Source of the DNA: Vibrio echinoideorum
GTDB lineage: Bacteria; Pseudomonadota; Gammaproteobacteria; Enterobacterales; Vibrionaceae
DNA: 64,000 nt
Direction: 5' to 3'
NCBI RefSeq assembly: GCF_024347455.1
Contig: NZ_AP025483.1
Location: forward strand, 1,674,001-1,738,000
A program made the position numbers and the translations under genes. The notes beneath the pieces were generated by a model that saw only the letters and a program-made list of their open reading frames with translations, had not been told where the DNA came from and made no database searches. Below are positions 14,754-22,319 of this stretch, piece after piece (within the stretch, counting starts at the first letter, position 1; each line of letters starts with the position of its first letter).

Positions 14754-16400
14754 CTATAAAGTACAGCTTAGAAATTGTTCTTGTCTTTGTCTATGTACAT
14801 CCCATCTTCCAGTATGACCAGCAGGCCTAGAGCGATAGTCCACATGTGTTAACAGCAATCTGCGTTTTGCTCGTGAAACACCTACAAAAAAAGCACATAA
14901 GTTTTCATCTAAATTTCCCCAATAACTAGCGGTCTCAACAGCTAGTAACACAACTGAATCAAACTCTAAACCTTTACTTTTATGTACGGTAAGTATCCTA
15001 ACAGCTTGATCATCTTCAAAACGCTTCAAAGATTCAAGTAGTTCGAGTCCTGAAGACATTAACTCATCTATCTTGGAACAGGTATCATTTAGTACCTCGC
15101 GCAAACGTGACTCTGTTTCGTAGTCATGTGATAGTGACATTAATTGCGGAAATCCTATTTTTTCAATGAAACGTTTTACGCAATCCCATCTATTAGGGTT
15201 TCCTAAAACTATAGGATTGTTATTAACCGTCCTTTTTTCGTTTATGATAAAACGTTGCCAATTTTGAACGAACTCCCCTCTTTCATCATCATCAGCAGTG
15301 AAAGGAACTAGTTTTTCCATTAATCGAATCCATGCCGAAGGTTCCTGCTTACCAAAGGTGCTCAATAGAAAATCTATAATCAAGCGAGCACCTGGTTCAA
15401 CAGTAATGTCCTGTAACTGTTGTTCATTTCTGTATGGTATACCTCGTTCATTTAAAGCGACCATAAGATTCATGGCGTATAAATCAGGTTGATTCTTGAT
15501 TAATATCGCTATCTCTGACGGAGGTACATTTTCTTCATTTATCCATTGTTGAATTTGTTCAGAAAGATAGTCAGCTTCTTCTTGGCAGTTTTGGAAAGGA
15601 TGAATTTGTATATGACCTTCTTCTCCTGCTAGCTGTTCTTCAGACATAACGGAACCTGGGTCAATGATTTTTATGATCTCATTTTGCAATCGAAGAAGCT
15701 TAGGTTCTGAGCGGAAGTTTCTGTACATATTGAGTGGGACAGCTTGGAAGTCTTGTTGAAATGTTTCAAAGATCCCGTCAAGTGCGCCAGCCCAACCCAT
15801 AATTTTTTGTTTAGTATCCCCGACTGCGGTAAGACGAATATTTGTCCCTTGGAACGCAATTTTAATAAGCTCGTACTGATGGTTTGTACAATCTTGAAAC
15901 TCATCTAAGAAAACGTCAGTGTAGGTTTGTCTCAATGCGTTTCGAGCTAAAGGTGACTCCTTTAAGATACTTATTGCTAGCGGAACAAGGTCTGTAAAAT
16001 CAATTTGCTTGTGACAGACTCTTGGACCAATTGTGTAACCAGGCTCCAAAGCTAAATCGCCAGTCAATATTGGACGAAAACGGTCAATAATTCGTTTCGC
16101 GAAAGCATGAAATGTATAGCTGTCAAAACGCGATGACAGCTCAACACCACATCTGCGTTTAATTCGTTCTTTAAGGTTGCTACTGGCATCAACCTTAAAC
16201 GAAATAGCTAGTATGCGCTTTGAGTAGGAACATGAGCCTGTGCGAAGTAAAAAATCAGCTCGTTGAGCAAGCATTTCTGTTTTTCCAGCACCAGGACCAG
16301 CTGTCAAAGCTAAACTAGATACACGCTCCCTAGCGGCTCTATCAGCATTTGGCTCCAAAACTAATCCATCAGCAGGCTTCCAGTCTTCCACTTTTATCAT
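14754..16400 (-). CDS. gajB: Gabija protein GajB, UvrD/Rep-like helicase
   Basis: The 548-aa superfamily 1 helicase has Walker A TAGPGAGKTEM (about residues 33-43), motif II VFLDEFQDC, and QKIMGWAGALDGIF and MYRNFRSEPKLLRLQ (motifs III/IV). The late motifs are VRILTVHKSKGLEFDSVVLL and FFVGVSRAKRRLLLTH. In Gabija, GajB senses DNA ends and drives nucleotide depletion with GajA. The start overlaps the end of gajA by four bases, the usual coupled order. About 350 bases separate it from the AbiE operon on the same strand. Confidence 0.88.
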   Translation of the reverse strand: MIKVEDWKPADGLVLEPNADRAARERVSSLALTAGPGAGKTEMLAQRADFLLRTGSCSYSKRILAISFKVDASSNLKERIKRRCGVELSSRFDSYTFHAFAKRIIDRFRPILTGDLALEPGYTIGPRVCHKQIDFTDLVPLAISILKESPLARNALRQTYTDVFLDEFQDCTNHQYELIKIAFQGTNIRLTAVGDTKQKIMGWAGALDGIFETFQQDFQAVPLNMYRNFRSEPKLLRLQNEIIKIIDPGSVMSEEQLAGEEGHIQIHPFQNCQEEADYLSEQIQQWINEENVPPSEIAILIKNQPDLYAMNLMVALNERGIPYRNEQQLQDITVEPGARLIIDFLLSTFGKQEPSAWIRLMEKLVPFTADDDERGEFVQNWQRFIINEKRTVNNNPIVLGNPNRWDCVKRFIEKIGFPQLMSLSHDYETESRLREVLNDTCSKIDELMSSGLELLESLKRFEDDQAVRILTVHKSKGLEFDSVVLLAVETASYWGNLDENLCAFFVGVSRAKRRLLLTHVDYRSRPAGHTGRWDVHRQRQEQFLSCTL

Positions 16401-18328
16401 TCAGGAAGCTCCAACAATATTTTTTCTACAGCTTCTATCATTCGCGTAAATGATTGAGGCATATTTGCTATGATTTGTTCATCAGATAACCTAGAGAGAG
16501 CAGTAATGTGTTCAGCTGGTTTACTCCCTATTTTGAATAACTTATGGTATGTAATAAATAACTTCTGTTCTTCATCGTCATACTCTGAGGCATCTGTGCG
16601 AGATTTACCTAGTACAGATTTTATATTTGTAAGTCCAGGTTCAACTTGATCACTAGCTTCTATATTAAATGCAGTAGGATAAGCCTTTATCATAGAGAAA
16701 TCTAAGTCCATTGGATAAGAAAAAAATACGCCCCTTTTTTCTAATTCTGCTAGATAGTGCGGATATCTCCGAACTTTATACTCAGCATGATCCCAAGTGG
16801 GAATGCGGGTAAAATTACCAGTTAACTGTTGATCTAGTTTATATAATTTTAGTTGATCGTTGGTTGTCTTGATACGTCCCCAACCGCCTTGGTGCCTGCC
16901 TACATCTAGGTCTAAAAGTGTAATGTGAGGAATATTGAGCCCTTCAAGAAGTCTCCAGAAATGGTTTACATGTCTGCCTCCAAGAGGAGCAACAGTAATC
17001 CCAAATGCGTCAACAGGTACTCCTTTAGCTTCTAGTAATCTTGGTATTACAATTTCTTCACTATCACCTTCACCAAGAATAACTAAACGTGAGAAGTATA
17101 TTTCAGGAAACGCTTTTACCGCCTGAGTGATAAATTTATGAGCATCACCTGTGAGTTCTGCATCAGGCAAATTGATATTAGCAATAGTTGTTTCTCTGTT
17201 TACGCCTAAACGTAAATAACGTATTTGCTTTGGTTCTATACGTCTGAGCATTGAAGGTGCATGTGTTGCTATAAGAGCTTGGGCATCACCCTCACCCTCA
17301 CCCTCACCAACCATATCTTGAAGAGCGCTAACTATTCTTCCTAAATAGTGAGGAGATAGACTGTTTTCTGGCTCCTCAACAGCAACTAAGGTAAACACTG
17401 GTGGTCGAAGTTTATCTGGATCAAAAGAGTTGTTTCCCTTTAATACCGAGCGTCCAATAGCTTGAGATGAGAGAACTAAAGACAGATACAACATTGATTT
17501 TTGTCCATCACTTAGTCGAGAAAAATCTACGTTGGCTTCGTCGTGTCCTGGCGCAAATGAAATAGATAAATGGCGGAGCAGCGATTCGATTTCACTAGCT
17601 ACGAAGGTAATCTTGGGTTGTGTGAAAAATTGCCCTTTATGTAAACTTGACCATGAATTTTGAATACTTGTACTTAAAGCATTGACCGATATGTTCGCAG
17701 CAAGGCTTGAACTTATCTGGTCTGTATGACCCCTTACTGTTTCTCGTTCAACTTCCCAGTTTACCGCTCTTAACAGACGACCTAGCAATGCATTGGCACC
17801 GAAGGTGATATGCTCTGCTGGATCTCGTCTAGCAGGAAGATAATGAATTTGAATTTGATTTCTGTCTGTACGGGGAACTTTAACTGTACTGCTTGGTTTC
17901 TGATTTGTATCTACTTCTAATACGTATATTAATGACTCCTCGATATCGCCATCAATACCGATAGATGCTTCTAAGCGAAATCGTACGCGGGGAGTATCTT
18001 CCCCTTCTACTAATCTCATGTGGCCAAAATGTGGAGGAACAGTTGTGTTGTCATCTTCTTGATGTAATTCAGGGAAAAGAAAATCAGCCTCAATCCAAAG
18101 AGTTCGCTCTTCAGGTGGTTCTGTCTCGTTGTGTGGAACATGAAAATCAGACTTTTTTATCCGACGTAGAGATGGATCAAATCCGAACATTCGACAAAGT
18201 GCCTGAAGAGCAGCTGTCTTTCCTGAGCCATTTGGACCGATTAGGAACGTGAGATCATCAAAAGATATTTCAGTAGATGTTGAACCATAACTTTGAAAAT
18301 TTGAGAGTCGTAATTTGTCGAGTTTCAC
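16397..18328 (-). CDS. gajA: Gabija protein GajA, OLD-family ATPase-TOPRIM nuclease
   Basis: The 643-aa protein has an ABC-type ATPase domain with Walker A GPNGSGKT (residues 30-37), signature LSDGQ (271-275) and Walker B FTLVAVEEPENS (311-322). A TOPRIM domain follows, with LVILGEGDSEE (Glu419) and LLDLDVG (Asp472, Asp474). This is the GajA layout: the complex cuts specific DNA when NTP levels fall and so blocks phage. An unusual Gly-Glu repeat, GEGEGEGD (340-347), is encoded by a hexanucleotide repeat. gajB follows with a four-base overlap. Confidence 0.88.
   Translation of the reverse strand: MKLDKLRLSNFQSYGSTSTEISFDDLTFLIGPNGSGKTAALQALCRMFGFDPSLRRIKKSDFHVPHNETEPPEERTLWIEADFLFPELHQEDDNTTVPPHFGHMRLVEGEDTPRVRFRLEASIGIDGDIEESLIYVLEVDTNQKPSSTVKVPRTDRNQIQIHYLPARRDPAEHITFGANALLGRLLRAVNWEVERETVRGHTDQISSSLAANISVNALSTSIQNSWSSLHKGQFFTQPKITFVASEIESLLRHLSISFAPGHDEANVDFSRLSDGQKSMLYLSLVLSSQAIGRSVLKGNNSFDPDKLRPPVFTLVAVEEPENSLSPHYLGRIVSALQDMVGEGEGEGDAQALIATHAPSMLRRIEPKQIRYLRLGVNRETTIANINLPDAELTGDAHKFITQAVKAFPEIYFSRLVILGEGDSEEIVIPRLLEAKGVPVDAFGITVAPLGGRHVNHFWRLLEGLNIPHITLLDLDVGRHQGGWGRIKTTNDQLKLYKLDQQLTGNFTRIPTWDHAEYKVRRYPHYLAELEKRGVFFSYPMDLDFSMIKAYPTAFNIEASDQVEPGLTNIKSVLGKSRTDASEYDDEEQKLFITYHKLFKIGSKPAEHITALSRLSDEQIIANMPQSFTRMIEAVEKILLELPE
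17287..17308. repeat. Hexanucleotide repeat inside gajA
   Basis: Three copies of CACCCT followed by CACC on the plus strand encode Gly-Glu repeats in GajA between the ATPase signature region and the LIATHAPSML segment. Changes in copy number would add or remove Gly-Glu pairs without breaking the frame. Confidence 0.75.
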
Positions 18329-18475
18329 TGTTTTTCCTTTAATCCATTAATTTATATGTGTAGTTGTGCTTGCACAGAAAGGTCATTAAGTAGACCAAGT
18401 TAACTATTTGGTTTTTAAGCTAAAATCGGTCTGCTTCGCCCGTTTCTTACTTACTTAAGCTCAATAAAGATCTCA

Positions 18476-20491
18476 TCAATGTTCTTTTTGAAGATCTACT
18501 ACCAAAGAGGATGATGTTTCATTTTCTAGTGAACTTCTTTTCAGTTTTAGCTTGTCTAGGAGGTAGTGATTCGCTAATTCAAATTCATCAAAAATCGTTG
18601 CCCAAGTTTTTACGAATCCTTTGATGCGTCCTTTATCATGGCTGAATACAAGACCAGGCTCGTTTTTCTCTTCTGCTGTTTCAAGTGCGGAAGGAATTTC
18701 GAAATCATTATCTGATATTTTCCTTCCGACAAGAATCAGCTCGAACTTCATCTTTTGATCAGAGAAGCCTGCGTGTTGAGCTATTATCCTTGCATAGTCT
18801 TTTATCTGATTTAGGTGTTTGCGGTTCAGCGATACGCTAGGCTTCTTGATTTCGATTACAGTGCATTTAAAGTAAGCTCTATTAGAAGAATCAAAGGCCA
18901 TCATCTTACGAGCGAGAAATAGGTCAACTTGTCTTCTTACACCCTCAACATTCAAACCTTCATCCAGGTCTTTTTGCTCAAAGTCTTCTTCATCAAGAGT
19001 GTCTATTCCTTTAACATGATTTCTTAGCTCCAAGGCATTTTTCTGAAAATCAGCCTCCTCAGCCCCAATCAATGAATATTGGTTCCCGAATAACCATGTG
19101 TTTTTTTCAATGATCTGTTGTAGATCGGGAGTCTCTAAAACTTTCTTGTAGTGCTTGACCATTAACTCTCTCAATTTATAGATAGCCAAGTCGCGCTTTT
19201 GAAGTACTTCAATAGTACTTATGACGTTCTCTAAAGAGGTTTTGGATAGTTGATTCGATAAAGTGCTAAGTCTTTCTCCCTCAAGCCCTAAGACACACTC
19301 TAAGACATCAAGGAGCTCGTCATTTTCGTTAGAGACCAGAACTTTATCCAACAGTGCGATCAGGATTTTCGTTTGCTTAGGTTTTAAGTTTCTAAATAAA
19401 GTTGGATCAGCGACATAAATGTCTCGAACTACGTTTTTAATATTTTTGCGTCGCCAAGCTCGCTCATCTTCAGGTAATTTGTCGTGTTCTGGGAAGAACC
19501 CTTTGTTCTCGTATAGAGCAATTTGAATTTCTACTTGCTCTGTTTGAAACTGTTCATAAATTTCTGAGCTAACTTGATAAACTTTCTTGGAAAGTTCTTT
19601 GTAGACCGAGCTATTCGGATTTGCTAGGGGTTCCTGGGTGAAGTTAAGGCTACTGGAATGTTTGTCAAAATTATGAACCCATGCCGATGATGAATATGTA
19701 CTGAGATAAAAATTGGTTTTCTTGTTGAAGCTGCTCAGTTCTCTATAAACCACTTTTCCATCAGAATTGACTAAATAGTTGTGTGACTTCTCAACTCCAG
19801 GCTTGTCAAACCAACGAACAAATGAAACGTCAAACCTCTCTCCTTCTATATCAAATAGTTTTTTTACTAATTGGTTATCAGGAACCTCAATCTCATTACC
19901 ATTGAGGTATAGTTTTCTGTTCTTGTTAAGTGCCAATCTCCAACCGAACTCACATTGAAGCTTGGAGGTTATTGCAGCTATTGTTGGCAAATTTTCCGTG
20001 AAGTTTGTCAATTGAACATAAGTTCCATGCTCAACATTTTTCAAAGCAGTAACTTGTTCTGGTTCTGCCAACTCGGCTGCTCTGAAGTTTCTTAACGATC
20101 CGTTTTGGATTGAAATTTTGGCATTTTTTGCCGAATTTACTTTGGTGTACCAAGTCGCATCGTTACATAGAAGATGGAAAGCTAATCGCCCACGACCATG
20201 AGCACCTTGTAAGTCATCATCACCTTTCTTAGACGATTCATAGAACCTTGAAAAATGCTCAGAACACAAATCAATTTCAATACCAGTCCCATCATCGAAA
20301 ACAGATACAGCTACTAAACCATCCATTTCACTGTATTCGATGTTGACGTGGACGGTTTGCGCATTAGCATCAAAACCGTTAGCAACAAGCTCAATAACTG
20401 ATTGTAAAGGAACCTTCTTCCATTTAGTAAAGTGCTTGCGTATGCCCTGGTCGGTTATCTCTGCCGTTCCTACAAATTCATTAAAACTCAC
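18476..20491 (-). CDS. GHKL ATPase fused to a Shedu-like (DUF4263-type) PD-(D/E)XK nuclease
   Basis: The 671-aa protein has an Hsp90/MutL-type ATPase at the N-terminus: VIELVANGFDANAQTV (N box, about residues 31-46), VSVFDDGTGIEI (G1) and GAHGRGRLAFHLL (G2). The C-terminus has an IIEKNTWLFGNQYS lead-in, then RRQVDLFLARKM (Asp523), CTVIEIKKP (Glu547, Lys549) and HLNQIKDYA (Gln562). This D-ExK-Q layout with the WLFG motif matches DUF4263, the nuclease domain of Shedu. It is a single gene between gajA and the DGQHR genes and is probably an antiphage effector. I do not know a named system with exactly this fusion. Confidence 0.7.
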   Translation of the reverse strand: MSFNEFVGTAEITDQGIRKHFTKWKKVPLQSVIELVANGFDANAQTVHVNIEYSEMDGLVAVSVFDDGTGIEIDLCSEHFSRFYESSKKGDDDLQGAHGRGRLAFHLLCNDATWYTKVNSAKNAKISIQNGSLRNFRAAELAEPEQVTALKNVEHGTYVQLTNFTENLPTIAAITSKLQCEFGWRLALNKNRKLYLNGNEIEVPDNQLVKKLFDIEGERFDVSFVRWFDKPGVEKSHNYLVNSDGKVVYRELSSFNKKTNFYLSTYSSSAWVHNFDKHSSSLNFTQEPLANPNSSVYKELSKKVYQVSSEIYEQFQTEQVEIQIALYENKGFFPEHDKLPEDERAWRRKNIKNVVRDIYVADPTLFRNLKPKQTKILIALLDKVLVSNENDELLDVLECVLGLEGERLSTLSNQLSKTSLENVISTIEVLQKRDLAIYKLRELMVKHYKKVLETPDLQQIIEKNTWLFGNQYSLIGAEEADFQKNALELRNHVKGIDTLDEEDFEQKDLDEGLNVEGVRRQVDLFLARKMMAFDSSNRAYFKCTVIEIKKPSVSLNRKHLNQIKDYARIIAQHAGFSDQKMKFELILVGRKISDNDFEIPSALETAEEKNEPGLVFSHDKGRIKGFVKTWATIFDEFELANHYLLDKLKLKRSSLENETSSSLVVDLQKEH

Positions 20492-20667
20492 TTGCCAACT
20501 ACCTAAATTATTGTTTTATTTAGTATATCATATGTGTGTTGACGAATATTTGCGTACGGTCAAACTTCGGTAATACCCAAATGCTATGTATGGTTGAATA
20601 ATAAGCGAGTTACGGTGTGAAAATTAGAGTTTAGACTTGCTCTATTACAAGCCCCCAAAGTCATATA

Positions 20668-20725
20668 CGCAAAATGAGCAACTTACATACAAAACATTTA
20701 TTTCTCATGAGTTGCTCATTTTGCG
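20668..20725. repeat. Perfect 16-bp inverted repeat with 26-base spacer
   Basis: CGCAAAATGAGCAACT at 20668-20683 pairs with AGTTGCTCATTTTGCG at 20710-20725. It lies between the stop of the small antitoxin-like ORF and the start of the GHKL-nuclease gene. There is no T run, so it is not a classic terminator. It could be a protein-binding site, an RNA hairpin or a recombination site. Confidence 0.7.
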
Positions 20726-20756
20726 CTTCTAACTAATAGAATCTGACTAGCCTACC

Positions 20757-20903
20757 TTATGAAAAGTCACCATAACGAATCCTATCAAGAATCGTTAAAA
20801 TGGTTTCTTTACCATTTGGCCTTTCTAATATCTCTAAAGGCGTCAGATGATCGAAAAACCATTTAGGGGTATTTAGCCATTCATAAGCTAGTTCCTCGCT
20901 CAT
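20757..20903 (-). CDS. Short Xre/MbcA/ParS antitoxin toxin-binding-domain protein
   Basis: Translating the minus strand from ATG at 20903 gives 48 aa: MSEELAYEWLNTPKWFFDHL, then TPLEILERPNGKETILTILD and RIRYGDFS. The A..WLNTP...(L)TP.E.L....G.E.....L.RI.YG pattern is the MbcA/ParS/Xre C-terminal (DUF2384) domain. The frame is open further upstream (…KDNIVSEALLELF) but has no ATG, GTG or TTG there. The real start may therefore be non-standard or coupled to the upstream gene. No RES-type toxin is visible. Confidence 0.6.
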   Translation of the reverse strand: MSEELAYEWLNTPKWFFDHLTPLEILERPNGKETILTILDRIRYGDFS

Positions 20904-20949
20904 AAATAGTTCTAAAAGTGCTTCGCTTACGATATTGTCCTTGTCCCCC

Positions 20950-21684
20950 TTACCTAGAACGATATTTAACGCCTAATTTATTCGATAGATGCTTAGCGAA
21001 ACCTTTACGGCTTGTCGAACCGCCAGTATTTACAATATATGATCCATTACCATTTAAACTAACACAATTGCAGTCAGACCAATGCGCTGCCATACGTGAG
21101 TGGTCAAGGCTTCCAAGTTTTTTTGCTGCTTGATAAAGATGGTTGGTTCGTTCTGCTGGGGCAAGACTTTCATACGTTATCCAAAGATTATGGAATACTA
21201 GTCCTAACCCTTGAATGAAGGTCGCAACTAACTGAAAACCAGTCCTATCTTGCGAGTAGTTATCGCCTTGACACTCAATCCATGTTTCCAAAAAGAGTAT
21301 TAAATCACTTCTAATAGGATCTAAGTGTTTTTTGGAAAGAATTGTTCCATCAGCCATTTCTCGTACTCCACGAACTTTACCTTGCATGCGTTCACCACCC
21401 AAAGCTCCAAGAATAAAACGAGTGACTGAATTTAACGTCAGTATGAATTCGCTGTTTGCAGTTACTGTATTTCCGTCAAAGCTCATGCCGCCATGTGAAT
21501 TAATGATAGGTAACATACTGATTTCTCTGGCAAACATTACAACGTCATCTGTTCTTGCTAGCTTCATCAATTTATTAGTACTCATTGGAGTTGCTTGCCC
21601 ATTAACATCTGCAAAAATTTGTGAGAAGTCTGCCTCAGAAAGAGCTTTATCCTTTCGGAAAATAAATAAAACCTGAATACTCAA
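20950..21684 (-). CDS. DndB/DGQHR-like protein, C-terminal part (split gene)
   Basis: A 244-aa product from a TTG start that overlaps the TGA of the upstream ORF (TTGA). It aligns along its length with the C-terminal two-thirds of the intact paralogue at 22320-23492. IQVLFIFRKDKALSEADFSQIFADVN matches VRLSIYYDGNKQITEESLSKLFFDIN residue for residue in spacing. Near the end, AAHWSDCNCVSLNGNGSYIVNTGGS matches SASHWSRCKAFKKDASGLFWINATGGG. It is either the second half of a frameshifted gene or a coupled second subunit. The DndB-like (DGQHR) call is by motif memory. Confidence 0.6.
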   Translation of the reverse strand: MSIQVLFIFRKDKALSEADFSQIFADVNGQATPMSTNKLMKLARTDDVVMFAREISMLPIINSHGGMSFDGNTVTANSEFILTLNSVTRFILGALGGERMQGKVRGVREMADGTILSKKHLDPIRSDLILFLETWIECQGDNYSQDRTGFQLVATFIQGLGLVFHNLWITYESLAPAERTNHLYQAAKKLGSLDHSRMAAHWSDCNCVSLNGNGSYIVNTGGSTSRKGFAKHLSNKLGVKYRSR

Positions 21685-22199
21685 TTCTTGTAATAAACGG
21701 GATAACTCAACTCAACTCTGCGTTTGAGTCTTGCATCAGACTCTTTGATTTTTTTTAATAAGGATTGATCGTAACCACCCAGAATCGTGGCGGCTGTTGA
21801 AAGTCTGTTTAGACCATCAACGACGAAATTTTTATCTGGTTGTATTACCAGCATGTCGTTAATTCTTGGGTCGTTACTAAACTCGGTTTCTACTTCTGAC
21901 ATACAGCCGATTAGAACTGGTGGGATAACACCACTTATAGCCGTGGAAGAAGTAAGATGCTTATAGCAATAGTCCTCAAACCCCTGTCTTCTGCTTGGAC
22001 TGGCAACTCTCTGAATTTCCTTATAGAGAGTTTTCAAATGTTGCGGGATTAAATCAAACGAACAAGCTCGCAAGAGATCCGCGACTGTCATGACTGTAGA
22101 CATCGTATAAACACCGTTGAATGATGTATATGTAACGCTCCCAAACACTTGCTTTGTTGTCGCTCCAAAGCGTTGTTTTTCATTAATTGATTCGCTCAT
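21681..22199 (-). CDS. DndB/DGQHR-like protein, N-terminal part (split gene)
   Basis: I chose the ATG at 22199, which has an AGGA ribosome site seven bases before it; an upstream ATG at 22286 would run through a strong hairpin. The 172-aa product carries NFVVDGLNRLSTAATILGG, a degenerate DGQHR box. DndB proteins regulate phosphorothioation operons, but no dndA or dndCDE genes are in the window. The paralogue on the opposite strand is one continuous ORF, so this two-piece form is unusual. Confidence 0.6.
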   Translation of the reverse strand: MSESINEKQRFGATTKQVFGSVTYTSFNGVYTMSTVMTVADLLRACSFDLIPQHLKTLYKEIQRVASPSRRQGFEDYCYKHLTSSTAISGVIPPVLIGCMSEVETEFSNDPRINDMLVIQPDKNFVVDGLNRLSTAATILGGYDQSLLKKIKESDARLKRRVELSYPVYYKN

Positions 22200-22234
22200 A
22201 ATAAATCCTAGTTTGATTTTTAATGTGCGCATAA

Positions 22235-22276
22235 TTGATCGGGGCGCCGCCCCGATCAAGAGTTTTTTGGTTTTTT
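22235..22276 (+). terminator. Strong terminator-like hairpin in a divergent promoter gap
   Basis: TTGATCGGGGC at 22235-22245 pairs perfectly with GCCCCGATCAA at 22249-22259 across a 3-base loop, followed on the plus strand by GAGTTTTTTGGTTTTTTTC. It reads as a rho-independent terminator pointing toward the gene at 22320, although it lies between two divergent starts. It could attenuate that gene or block antisense transcription. Confidence 0.7.
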
Positions 22277-22319
22277 TCTTTATCATTTAACGAAATCAAT
22301 GTGTTAAGAAATTAACTAA

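Noticed and set aside
14754..18328. PARIS or plain OLD system instead of Gabija
   Set aside because: The partner is a UvrD-like helicase overlapping the OLD gene by four bases, which is the Gabija layout; no AriB-like protein is present.
20950..22199. The 20903 ORF as a C-terminal extension of the DndB-like protein
   Set aside because: The intact paralogue ends at the position matching the stop at 20950, so the antitoxin-like domain is better treated as a separate gene, with a frameshifted fusion kept only as an alternative.
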